From Endomychus coccineus (taxonomy: Eukaryota > Arthropoda > Insecta > Coleoptera > Endomychidae): a stretch of 64,000 nt of DNA. The notes under the pieces were generated by a model. That model did no database searches and was not told the origin of the DNA. It worked only from the letters and a program-made list of their open reading frames with translations. Shown piece by piece: positions 27,215 through 38,429 of the stretch. The stretch is from assembly GCA_958510875.1 (NCBI GenBank), contig OY294067.1, positions 247,085,736 to 247,149,735 on the forward strand, read 5' to 3'. The translations under genes were made by a program, and so were the position numbers. Every line of letters begins with the position of its first letter. Within the stretch, counting starts at the first letter, position 1.

Positions 27215-27882
27215 CTAGGTTAGTAGGTTATTTTAAAGTTTGTTGTATTTTATTGATGTTCCTCGGGTGGGAGGTACCAATCTTGACTAATAGCCGCTCG
27301 TGCTTGTTGGAGTGATGTCATTTCTTCTTTCATGTTCTCCATAGATATTATGTTCTCAAAATCTTAACCTTTGAGATCTGGTAACTTGTTTTCTCCGCCG
27401 AATTGAGTCGCTCAGTATGATGATGCTGACTAGAGTTCAAATATCGGTCCGGGTGAGTGGTTTTCCTGTTATATACAAAGTGTGTCCTAATGTGCCATCT
27501 CAGACTAACAATTAGTCCGAAGTTGATTCTACTCACTACTACTAATGATTCCAGGAAAATGTATTTTTCATGCAGTTTAAATTTGAAATACACCTTAACA
27601 ACTTCCTATAAAAGAGGATTCTTAATATTTTATACAAAGTTTGATCTGTGACATAATATGACATGGAACATGATAGCATAGGAAGATATAATTTTCATCT
27701 GTGGCTATGAATGACAGCAGTCACAGCTGATGTATATTTGGTGTTTCTGTTTGCGTTTGAGATACATATATAGGCGAACCCAAAGACGTAGTGATATCGC
27801 TGATTCCCTTTAAAACTGACATTTATTGTACTGGAGTTTCACTTCATTGTTTCTATATTTTTATGAAGTCCCACAAGAAAAG
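27215..27882. other. Upstream region of the PMEL-like gene
   Basis: 27215-27290 is the right part of repeat family A copy 3. From 27290 to the start codon no gene is seen. The immediate upstream region (27740-27880) should hold promoter and 5' UTR, but no element can be assigned firmly. Confidence 0.5.
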
Positions 27883-30800
27883 ATGGTTGATTTGTTTCCA
27901 ATTAATTTAAAAGTGCTTTTTATTATCCTGAATGTGTTAGGTATGGTTTCAATTTAAATGAACAAAAATTCAGTTTAGTACTACATATTTTTTTTTAGCT
28001 ATGAGTATATGTGATGAGCATTATCAAGTGGAAATAGTTAATACTGGTCCAATAGTCAGGGGGGCAAGAGTAAACTTTACTGCAACTCTATACCTTGATG
28101 GTGACTTAGCTTCTGGATCATTTAAATACATTTGGAATGATAATGCGATCCCTGAACATGCAATAGAGGTAAATACAGAATTCAAGACTTTGACTTGAAA
28201 TTGTTAAAGCTACAATTTGGTTATTTTAGCATTATTCACAAATTTCTCAAGATAATTGGAGTGTACAATATGATCATGAGTACCCTCCTGGCAAGTATGA
28301 GATACAAGTTACCGTAAAAAAATATGTGTTCAACATTTATCCTTATGAGATAACATCAAGTAGGCAATACTTTGATATAACTGGTAAGTTAAGAGTTACT
28401 TAGGCTTAATTCACACTGATACATATAGTTAATCTGTAAATGTAGTATATAATAAGTAATACACAGTTAATAAGCTTTCAGTTGAATGAGGAATTCTGGA
28501 ATCAATATCATCTAATATCAGTACTAACTAATTTCTTATGAGAGATGTTTGCCTAATTAATATCTGTTTATTTTGTCACATACAAAGTTCCCATTAAATA
28601 TAGGGGGAATATGTAGGGCATATTTTCCAAATGAGTTAGATGATTTTTTAAGTCTGTGTTAATTTAAAATTCTTCACTTATTTGTCCTCAAATGGGATTT
28701 GAAAAGTCCTTGATAGCTTTAGATGGAATCATTTGAGTCTTTGTTCACTTTATGAAATTTTAAAGAACTGCTTGGCTTACTACTTTTACGCTTAAATTTA
28801 TTAAAATGTGGATGAAACCAATTTTACACTTTAGTTACGACTGTTGATATATTTTTATTTAAGCATAAATTTGTGTTTTATTTATATTTCCATTCAATAA
28901 TTTTGAGCTCAACTTTATCAATAGGTGAGTAGCATGTGTGATCAGTTCATGATGAATAAAATATAAATATACTACTTAAATTAAAATGAAATTTATATCT
29001 AATATTTTTTTTTCTTCTTACAGAAACTGTTAATGGTAATTTGACAATTTCTCAACAAAATATTACCAGAAAAGATAAATATGTTTCAAATTCAGATCCT
29101 GTAACTTTTTCTATTGATTTAATTGAATCTGATCAAAATTATGTATCGAATGCAACATCCCTTCTCACTTATTGGTTTGTGGATTGTGTCTACTATGGAC
29201 CCATAAATGGCTATAAATTCACACACCATTTCACCAAACCTGGAGAAGATCATTCAGTGGAAGTTCTCATGCTTGCCGATTTTACCCCTTTACCACCACC
29301 TACAACAGCTGCTCCAGTAACAACTACTGTTAAACCAAATAGTACAACTGTTCCCATGCCAAATACCACCACCACTAATCCCCCACCGACTACAAAGCCG
29401 GCTAATACAACTGCATCTTTGTCAATAGAACCATTCAAAAACAGCACATCGTTACTGAGGCAACAGGCATTAACATCTATGCCTACAATAGTATCTAACA
29501 AAATTGTAAAACACGTAGAAAGAAGGAGCATTCAATCAAATTCTACAGCCAATAATTATCATATTATGGTTATGGCAAATGGTTCTTTGGTACCTTATAA
29601 TGGAAGCTTCCCATATATTTGTAATGAAACTAAAGTGGCAATTGATGATAAGAAAACTTACGGATATTTTCATCGCAAAGTTGAGGTCAAAGGTAAATCT
29701 ATTTCTCTCTTAATTCGAAATCAGATATTAGTATTACCCATGATATCACTTTATTTGCAAAATAATGGTTGTTAATAAAAATTGTCTTCAAATTTGGCTT
29801 GGTGTAACATCCATCATCTGATTAGCAATTTAACATTATTTTAATAATTTGTTGTAATTTCATATCAAAAATAAGAATATTAAATTAATGACTGAGATCC
29901 TGCGACTTAATCAATGCCTCTGGACGTTGGACTATTTGGAGGCGAAACATTGTGCGTGTTATTGGCGAAATCAGGCGATTATATTATGAGAGCCAGTCGC
30001 GCACGTTATGTTTTCCAGGCCGAGGTCTGTGCAAACCGAACATATGCCCTGGAGAATCTGAAACTATATTTATAGTCCAAGCAATAGACGATGGCCTAAT
30101 GTTAAATTTGCAGAAATTTATACCGGGAAAAAAAAATATGAGCGTATAGGAAATTAAATTTAAAGGAGAGTTACTGTTTCATGCAACTCGATCCGAAATG
30201 GCGAACATAACCTAAAAAATTGGCGAAGTTGCAAAAAGCGGTATTTCTTAAATAAATGAAAAACTATAGCTCGGATCGGAAAAAGTTGAATGAGAAAGTT
30301 GTAGGTATTAAATAGATCCATATATTTGCTTCTATGATAATTATCGGTATCTTCCATACTTTTCGAGTTATATTGAAAAAACCGTTAAAAATCGGGGTAT
30401 CGAGAAATCGTTAACTATTACGTTTCCATACTTGTTATTTGCTGTACGTATAGTCCATGACAAGTTAAAAATTTTTATTTTTTTTAATTCAAAATATTGA
30501 TAATTTTTCGAGATATATCGATTTTTCGAAAAAAAGGTGCTCTCATATTGGCTAGATCTTCTCAGCGGATGATCCTAGAGTAACGATTCCGGGTTTATTT
30601 TCTTCTTGAAGAGTTGTGCTATACTGTTATTAGAGAAATATAGCGACTTCTCGAATTTTGAGGATAAAAAAATGACTTTGAAAACTGCACTTTTTTTGAA
30701 CATGGTTTTCTCAGATAAGTTTTACAATTTTTATTTTAGGGAAATGTCTTTGACGGAAATCGATAATTACCAAAACATTTTTCATCTACGACCTTCTGGA

Positions 30801-33800
30801 CCAGAGATAATTTTTTTATTTCAAAAAAATCTGTAAGTTGCAATAAACATTTTACAGAAGAGTGCTTTATGGATGCTAAATTAAATACCCACATTTCAAA
30901 AAAATACTGTATTACTTTTCACAAGTGTCGCACAACAAGCGTAACGTCAGTATGATTCACTAAGCAAAAAACGATATTCCCCAGATTAAGTACAAAAGGA
31001 TTTTTGTACGTGATTCAAAAGCCGAGGTATTGAAGATTTTGCAGCACAAGCCACTTATGGCTTGTACGAAATCAGTTTCCCCCACTCCGTCGCACGCTCC
31101 GGCAGCCGCGTACGCTTCACTTTGTTACTCAATTTCTAATACTATAAATCAATAAAATAGTTTTTTATTAAAAATGTAGGTATTTAACGTTAACATTCAT
31201 AACGTAAACTTCAGTAAAATGTTTATTGCGTCTTACAGTTTTTTGAAATAAAAAATTATCTCGGATCCAGAAGGTCGTAGATGAGAAAATTTTGTTTGAT
31301 AATTCGTAAACTATGTCAGGAATTGATTTCCGTTGACATTTCCCTAAAATGTAAATTGTTTGACTTATCTGAAAGAAACATGTTCAAAAAAGATGCAATT
31401 TTTTCAGTCATTTTTTTATCCTTAAAATTCGGAAAATCGCTACCTATATTTATTTGATAACGTTATAGTACAACTCTTCAAGGAGAAAATAACCCCAAAA
31501 TCGTTACTCTAGGACTATCCGCTGAGAAGATCTAGCCAATCTATGAGAGCATCTTTTTTTCGAAAAATCGATTTATTTCGAAAAATTATAAAAAAATGCG
31601 CTTCTTGCTTTTAGGACGACTTCCAGGCATGTTTTGAAGTGCAGGAAAGCCATGGCTGAATTAGACAAAGTAATCAAGTAGTATTCTCGCCTATGGCGTT
31701 GTCTCAGATCTGTTGGACTGAGTCTTGTTCCAAGGACGCCCAGTTGCCCCAATCAAGCGGTGGAAGTGCACTGGACTTGTCCGCCCCCGTTGCCGCATGG
31801 TCATTTGCTCAAAATAATATCCAAACAATAAATGGCTTAAGATTTTCTGAAATCAAAATTCCGCTCATTTGTTCAAATTTTATGTACTTATTTAAAGATC
31901 TATCATGCTAAAAGAAAACATCATATATATCAAATGTATTGTTTTAGCTCCTGTAACATCTGTAAATGTAACTGGGAACAACTGGCTGCAGCATGGTGAT
32001 ATACTTACATTGAATGTTGTTTGTCAGGGCTCTCAGCAGCTCAGATATTGTGTTCAATTCAAGAAAGGAATTTATAATGTAACTGGAAATGAAGCGTGCG
32101 ACTTCTATTTATCGTTGGACAGTTGCAGTTTTCTCATACAAAGGTACTTGATTGACACATTGGAACATACTGTGGTGGTCATAATCGAAAACGAAGTTAG
32201 CAAAGTAGTGAAGCCTGTTACTGTTACTGTCTACAAAGGTGAGTTTTTGGTTTCATAAATGGTGCTCTTGGACTTGTCCATTTTTTACTCATTGTCAATG
32301 GATCTGTTGCTCAAAAATTGAATGGTCTCCCATTCTACTAATAATGCCACTTCCCTTGTAGGCCAATTTCCTTCAGCATTTAGGATAATTAACGTAATAG
32401 GCGTTGGACGAAAAGTTGTTTTCATTAAAACCAGTCATTCCATGAAATATGTAAGAAACAGATTTTTTTAGAACTTGAAACAAAATAGCTATAAAATATC
32501 GAGCCATTAACTTCACATTCATAATTATTATAGTGAATAAACATATTGAATATCCTAATAATATTGTATTACATTTAATAGGAGGTGGGTCCCGTTTGAT
32601 CTCATGATTTTTTTGATTCTCAAGTTTTCATGTCAAACATTAATATCAAACTTTTCATGTGTTTATAGTCTGTTTTTTTTTTTATTTTGTTCAAATCAAA
32701 TCAATGAAAAAATAATATTTAGTGAACTGATATAAAAATTTAACAAACTAACCTGCAACAACATAGCTGCTTGGAGTTTCCTGCATGTCTACAAGGGCAA
32801 GGAAAATCAATCGACAACATTTTTACAAACAACTGCGATAACTTTAACGCTTGGAGTTTCCAGCTTGTTTACAAGCACACCGAAAATCAAAGTAATACAA
32901 TATGCAGACCAGGTCTAACCGGCTGTGCTGCCATCGCCGTAGCAGCAACAACATTGAATTCGGTATAACAACAGTTGATGCGCTCGCCGCTAGGGGAGGA
33001 CATCTGATGCCTGTATAAATAAGGATCAAATGCCTACTTGTAAATATGATCATAACAATTGAAGTTGTCAGCATTGTTTTGATTATCCTTCTCTTCAATG
33101 TAAAACTATTATACAGATTGAGTCATACAGCCCGGTGTATTGCCAGTTAATAAGTGCGATATGAATCGATGGAGGTGAGAATAGCATCCCCAACCTAAAA
33201 CAAAATGGGCGTGATTAGTAAGGCGCATGTCAGTACTAGTCCAGTCTATAAGCTGGGGATTTTGGCAGACTTTCTAAAAAAAGCAAGAGGTCGTATCAAA
33301 AAAATAATTTTTGCATATTGTTCTGTGGCCGATTTGAATCATTCGTAAGGGTTGAGCTAAGTGGACACGGCCTCCCATTCACCCTAAACGCTAAATTAAC
33401 CCTATTTTCACAATCTTTTTAAAGATAACTTTGAATATATAAAAAGATGGGTTTTTCAGGTCCCTGAACATGAATCCGAGGTCATTTTCCCGGAAATTCA
33501 ATGGGCTGAAAATCAGGGAAATTGCGTCATTTCCATGCAAAATTGCTCATTGTTCACGCGATTATCGTTTTATACATAAAAGACGTTGGCAGTCGCGTTA
33601 TTCGATCCAAAGTAGAACAAAACTAGGAAAATTTGCGGAAAACTGGAAAATCTAAAAAGAAAATCTTTCCACGTCATTGAAATTATGGTGGGATAAGTCT
33701 CTATAGGGGTTTGAAAATAACATTAGGATTATGTGGAAAATGAAGGAACATAAAAAAAATACAGGCATCTTTGTTTTAATTTATACAAGTTTGTAACTGT

Positions 33801-35658
33801 TTATTTAAAGCTACAATATTGAAATTTGTAATTTTCTTCGATTTTCCGGAATTTTCAAACAATTGTTTTTTTTGACATTACTTTTAATTTTTGTAATTTA
33901 AGATGCACATCGAAAACACAAATACTAATCAACACGACACTCAAAAAATTACATCAAGAAAAATAAGATTTCATAAAAAATTTTCTTGGTTTCTCCGGAA
34001 AACGATATATTTCAATTTTTTAATTATCAAATTCGTAGTCAGCGACCACAAAAACCCCCCAAAGCGACTTATCACACGATAATTTCAATGACGTGGAAAG
34101 ATTTTCTTTTCAGGTTTTCCACAGTTTTCCGTGAATTTTCCTAGTTTTGGTCTACTTTGGATCGAAATACGCGACTGTCAACAACTTTTATGTATAAAAC
34201 GATAATCGCGTAAAAAATTTGCAATTTTGTATGAAAATGACGAAATTTCCCTGATTTTCAGCCCATTGAATGAGTTTTCCGGGAAAATGACCTCGGATTC
34301 ATGTTCAGCGACCCAAAAAAACAATTTTTTTGATGAATTCAAAGTTTTTTTATAAAAAGGGATGAAAATGGGGTTAATTTAGCGTTTAGGGGTGAATGGG
34401 AGGCCGTGTTCACTCAACCCTTACGAATGATTCAAATCGGTCACAGAATATATTCATGTTCAGCGACCCAAAAAAACAATTTTTTTGATGAATTCAAAGT
34501 TTTTTATAAAAAGGGATGAAAATGGGGTTAATTTAGCGTTTAGGGGTGAATGGGAGGCCGTGTTCACTCAACCCTTACGAATGATTCAAATCGGTCACAG
34601 AATATTATGCAAAACGAATTTTTTTGATAACACCTCTTGCTTTTTTTTAGAAAGTTCCCCAGATTATTGACTATACCCATTAACACCGACACAGACCAGT
34701 ATTTTTATTAGGGATGGGCAAAATCATAATACCAATTGTTGAGTATGCAATATATATTCTAAGATTTGACCGAGAACGGCTATTGTGCGCATGTATGAGC
34801 GGAAGCAAGCGGCTAGTAGGTAGAACAAAGATGTAACCGGTCAACGACAGCAGCTTAATAGCTGTACAATATTAATGTTTTTAAGCAAAGTTATTATCTA
34901 AAAGGTGTGTTTTAATTGTCTTTACGATTAAAAAAGAGATCGATCCTTCACACCATTTGCTATTACCGCTATTTCTATCTCAAATCTCAAAATAACTGTT
35001 CCAAATAAAAGGTACAAAATAGCAGTTTCTATTTGATATTAGCCAAAATATGCTATAGTCACGGAGTTGCTTTTATGAAAGAACAATTGGTAAATAACAA
35101 CACATCGCTGAATAGCAACCCATATCTAATTTTTACTCACAATTCGAACCGTGCAATGCATACTCCCCTTTCCCTATCGCTCAACACAATTTTCTTCTGA
35201 TTATCTTATTAACAATGCAATGCATCTGGCTCTCTCATACTATCACATTAATCCTATACACCGCTCGTTTGACTTATTCTTTATGGACAATGTAATATAC
35301 ATATGAATTTTTTTTCAGCAAAAAAACAAGCTCAATTGTCAGTAATTGTTGTTCCAGTAGCATTTAGTTTGGTTGCGGTTGTTTTGATAGTGTTTGGAGT
35401 GGCCTACTATATTCAAAATCGTTCAAGGTTCGTATGAAAAAATGTCTAAAAACATAAATATTTCTATCATTTATTTATAGATTTATAGTTGAAGTAGCAA
35501 ATTTTAACTTTGGTGAAGAATACAGTGATATGGATTACAAGACTTTTAGGGAGCGACTTAAAGATTCAATATCCAACGCTTTTGTGAGAGTGCCTAGTCC
35601 AGATCCGTCGGATGCAGCAGTTTGGCCTCCAGGGCGGAAATATGGCAGTATGACCTAA
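27883..35658 (+). CDS. PMEL/GPNMB-like type I membrane protein, seven exons, 542 aa
   Basis: Exons 27883-27940, 27999-28168, 28230-28383, 29024-29692, 31948-32238, 35319-35427 and 35481-35658 have GT/AG borders and join in phase, 1629 bases with the TAA. I chose ATG 27883 because it opens a signal peptide (FPINLKVLFIILNVLA). An upstream ATG at 27863 meets a stop. Exon 3 has WSVQYDHEYPPGKYEIQVTV and exon 4 a PKD-like region (VTFSIDLIES, LLTYWFVDCVYYGPINGYKF), then a Thr/Pro-rich mucin-like stretch with many N-glycosylation sites. Exon 5 is Cys-containing. Exon 6 is the membrane helix (VIVVPVAFSLVAVVLIVFGV). Exon 7 is the tail VEVANFNFGEEYSDMDYKTF, then RERLKDSISNAF; YKTF fits a YxxPhi sorting signal. 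This is the layout of PMEL/GPNMB/TMEM130-type proteins of endosomes, lysosomes or melanosome-like organelles. The role in this insect is unknown. Confidence 0.85.
28384..29023. other. Intron 3 of the PMEL-like gene
   Basis: A+T-rich, GTAAGT donor, pyrimidine-rich acceptor (TTTTTTTTCTTCTTACAG). No repeat or RNA gene seen. Confidence 0.7.
30497..31592. repeat. Foldback element in intron 4, arms about 375-390 bp
   Basis: 30497-30870 and 31200-31592 are inverted copies: GGCTAGATCTTCTCAGCGGA against TCCGCTGAGAAGATCTAGCC, plus GTAACGATT, GAAGAGTTGT, ATTTTGAGGAT and CTACGACCTTCTGG blocks. The 330-base centre is non-coding. Sequence to the left (30160-30490), with frequent CGAAAAA/TTTTTCG runs, may belong to the same element. 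The open frame 30606-30836 falls inside the left arm and is not a gene. Confidence 0.85.
31600..31947. other. Rest of intron 4
   Basis: 31610-31850 is more G+C-rich (CAGGAAAGCCATGGCTGAAT, then GGACGCCCAGTTGCCCC) and reads like a relic of some inserted coding sequence, but I do not recognise it. The acceptor is TTGTTTTAG at 31947. Confidence 0.4.
32239..33236. other. Intron 5, left part, with reversed repeat family A pieces
   Basis: At 32770 and 32853 the sequence GCTTGGAGTTTCC recurs, each next to GCAACAACATAG- or GCGATAACTTTA-like sequence. Read on the minus strand this matches the core of repeat family A (AACTCCAAGCG, then GCAGGTTAGTTTGTT). The remainder is A+T-rich and non-coding. Confidence 0.5.
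33237..34676. mobile_element. Foldback element in intron 5 with duplicated arm segment
   Basis: The left terminus TAGTCCAGTCTATAAGCTGG and the right terminus, read inward as TAGTCAATAATCTGGGG, head inverted arms of about 430 bp (33237-33670) and 600 bp (34075-34676). The right arm is longer because a segment of about 150 bp is tandemly duplicated (34300-34455 and 34456-34605), each copy starting ATTCATGTTCAGCGACCC. The centre is non-coding. The left end resembles that of the 24580-27214 element, and the AGCGAC motif is shared with the tandem repeat at 2340-3110. Confidence 0.8.
34677..35318. other. Rest of intron 5
   Basis: No gene or clear repeat. The region ends in a pyrimidine tract and CAG at 35318, the acceptor of the membrane-helix exon. 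Confidence 0.6.
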
Positions 35659-36600
35659 ACATACATATGCTTTACACACAATTTTACCATTCTAGTGAGA
35701 ATAACCTATGGCATTATTTTTAGGGAGTATATTCATACGTGCTTTCTGTCAATTTCATGACAAGAATCATGTGATTGTATTTTAGGAAGTGATTGCAAAA
35801 AGCATCAAATTATGGGAAGTAATATTCCATTCAAACGAAATACTACAAGGATGGAATAGCCAAAGATGGCGATCTTAATAATACTTACACTCCGTGAAAC
35901 ATTGTATGTCCATATTATTACACAAGTTGTAGGAGTTTTTTTTTGCATATGTTCATATAAAACATGAAATTAGGATAAAATTTTACCAGATACTTTTAAA
36001 TATAAATTAGATGTTTTTCTTAGCTTCTCCAACAGGTTCATCAGATGATTCAAAAAAGATGTAAATTTGCCCTCAGAGTATCAAGCTCCTCGAAATTACT
36101 GAACAATCTGAAATGTCGAAAACTGCCCCCAACTTTACATATGAGGTTTTATTTAAGTTTTAAGGAGTTTATCAAAATGCAAATAGCTTTCGACTTTCAG
36201 CAGTAAATTTCCATTCCAGTAAAATTACGTCGTTTTTGTATCACTCTGGTATGCATCATTAATATTTGGGTATGTAGCCATAGGACCACATGAATGTGAC
36301 AATTGTCACACACAATCAATTAGCAATGATTTCATGCATTCGACTGTTTCTTGCGATGAGTCCTTCAATTTTATGAATTGAAGTTGACAGAGTTTGATGG
36401 AAGCGTAACTCGCCAATTGAAGCGCTCTGGTAGCAACAAGCCACATTATGTTAATACTGAGAAAATCCAGTTTACAATCATTATCAAATACCTGAATTCA
36501 TGTTAGAAAAGTAAATATATATTTTATTCGTGGGCGGTATTCAAGAAACAAAACCAAGGTTTTTTATGTAAACGTTTTAATAGAAAATCTCACATTTTAA
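35659..36600 (+). other. Downstream region / 3' UTR of the PMEL-like gene
   Basis: Non-coding, A+T-rich. No canonical AATAAA was picked out close to the stop, so the 3' end is uncertain. Confidence 0.4.
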
Positions 36601-36621
36601 ATTTATATTCATATAGGAAAC

Positions 36622-36855
36622 AATTTAGTTCAGCTGGTCGTAATCAAAATTTTCGGTTTCATCGTCATCTAAACGAGCAATGATGTCTTGTACACCAATA
36701 TCCAAATAAAAATTTTGGTTCACAGGTGGAATAAATAAACGCATCGACTTCAAGTTTTTTGGTTTAAATTTAACAGGTTGCTTGCATTTTTGTTCTAGTT
36801 GAGATCTATCACCTGAGGAATTTTCTGTCCCCTTTTTCCAATCAACTCCGAGTAA
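36622..36855 (-). CDS. Coding-like C-terminal stretch, unknown protein
   Basis: On the minus strand the frame reads KHLLGVDWKKGTENSSGDRS, then QLEQKCKQPVKFKPKNLKSM, RLFIPPVNQNFYLDIGVQDI and IARLDDDETENFDYDQLN, ending in TAA near 36630. Composition and the acidic end look like a real protein, but there is no start codon. Immediately upstream (36871-37113, other frame) lies another coding-like piece (KTGFGTFKQVMNSAF). It may be a last exon, a processed pseudogene or part of a transposon. I do not recognise the family. Confidence 0.4.
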
Positions 36856-37594
36856 ATGTTTAATGAATATTTAGGTAGGAGCTCCAATCTCGAATAAAGA
36901 AAATGCGCTATTCATTACCTGCTTGAACGTGCCAAATCCTGTCTTGATCATTGTCTGGATTGTATTGTCTCGGTACGAAGCACGTCCTCCAGAGTGATGC
37001 TGACGCCGTTCGGCCAGTCCCATCTCGGATATAATTTGGGGAATTTTCTTTTCACACCAGAAGAGTTCCAGGATCCTGTATTTTTGGGCGACGACGAAAT
37101 TCGCGTTTTTCACGTGTTTTGGTAGGTGGAAGATTTTCCTTCGGCATCTCTCAATAGTCTATCCTCCTTTCTGAGTGTCTTATTGTGAACAACGGGGCTT
37201 AGCAGTGAGTGGAGATACCTAGGTATCATGTGGATTTTAAGACAGTTATTTCTGCTGAAGGTTCAAGGGGGCTCGAAAGTTGCTGCCTGTGCTTTTCTAC
37301 ATTTGGTAGAGCTGGCTGATGGCTTTCCGTTTAGATGGTTAGTTTTTTCTTAATTGCACCGCATCGGTGGTGATGACTAATCATTTGGAAACATTCAACT
37401 GGATCCGTCTGTATTCAAGGGATGACGTGCAAACTTGTAGGAGCCTCTGGGGTACTCACTTGTCCGCCAATAGTACCAGATATTCACGGATAAAGAAACG
37501 GACTATTGCATAGTTTCCTTTCTGCTGTCATCTGCTTCTTATTAATAGACCCACTCCTGTTCTCAGAAGAAGACTTTGAGTAATTTTATATATA
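36856..37594. other. Mixed sequence left of the palindromic MITE
   Basis: 36871-37130 is coding-like on the minus strand in two frames (REFRRRPKIQDPGTLL; IKTGFGTFKQ), suggesting a frameshifted pseudogene continuing from 36855. From 37140 to 37594 no gene is seen. Confidence 0.35.
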
Positions 37595-38426
37595 CAGGGT
37601 GTTTCAGTTTTTTCGTTTGGTAAACGATAGAACTTCTAAAAATAATGGGGGTCTTTCATGTAAAATTTTTCTGTAAATCACTTCGTTTCCGAGACACGAG
37701 GTGTTGAAGATACGAGGTGTTGAAGTTTTGAAAAATTATTACATTTTCTTCATTATTTTCTAAACAAATGAAGATTTTTAGTTCAAACTTGGTAACCCTT
37801 AGTTTTACAGGATGAAAAAATTTTTTGGTGACAAAATGTTCTTAAGACAATTACAGTAGCTTAGTTATGGGGTTTTGTACGCATTTAAACCCCTTAAACT
37901 TCTACGCCAATGGTCGGAAACTATTATTGTATTCAAATTTAAAAACTTTGATATATTTTCTATAAAAGACAATTTTTTTTTCAACTTTTTAAATAGCCTT
38001 TCAAAAGAAATTCAATAAAACAAAGAAAAATCAAAATAGCTCTAACAGGAAGCCTCTAAGTGAAATTTATCAAGAATACTTTTTTATAGAAAATAAATCA
38101 AAGTTTTTAAATTTGTATACAATAATAATTTTTGCCCATTGGCGTAGAGAAGTTGAAGGGGTTTAAATGCAAGCAAACCTCCATAACTACGCTACTGTAT
38201 TTGTCTCAAGAATATTTTGTCAAAACAAAATTTCTCATCTAGTAAAACTGAAGTTTACTAAGTTTGAACCAAAAATCTTTATTTGCTTCGAAGATAATGA
38301 AGAAAATGTAATAATTTTTCAAAACTTTAACCTGTATCTCGGAAACGAAGCGATTTAGAGAAAAATTTTATATAAAAGACCCCTATCGTTTACTGAAGTT
38401 ATGAACAAAAAAACTGGAACACCCTG
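37595..38426. mobile_element. Fully palindromic MITE with CAGGGTGT ends
   Basis: 832 bp between TA (37593-37594) and TA (38427-38428). The ends are CAGGGTGTTTCAGTTTTTTCG-like (left) and, read inward, CAGGGTGTTCCAGTTTTTTTG (right). The two halves are reverse complements throughout, through blocks ACTTCGTTTCCGAGA, ATTTAAACCCCTT and CTACGCCAATGG. Its ends match those of the DD41D element arms at 3435 and 5810, so that transposase group could have mobilised it. Confidence 0.85.
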
Positions 38427-38429
38427 TAT

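Noticed and set aside
28001..28198. Start of the PMEL-like protein at the internal Met (MSICDEH)
   Set aside because: An upstream exon with signal peptide joins in phase through good GT/AG sites, so this Met is just after the likely cleavage point.
29885..29955. GCCTC...GGAGGC followed by GAAACATTG, like a hammerhead 3' half
   Set aside because: The CTGANGA core is absent (the sequence there is TTAATCAATG) and no stem I or III can be drawn. At best an old relic.
30606..30836. 76-codon frame in PMEL-like intron 4
   Set aside because: Inside a foldback arm and not kept in the inverted partner.
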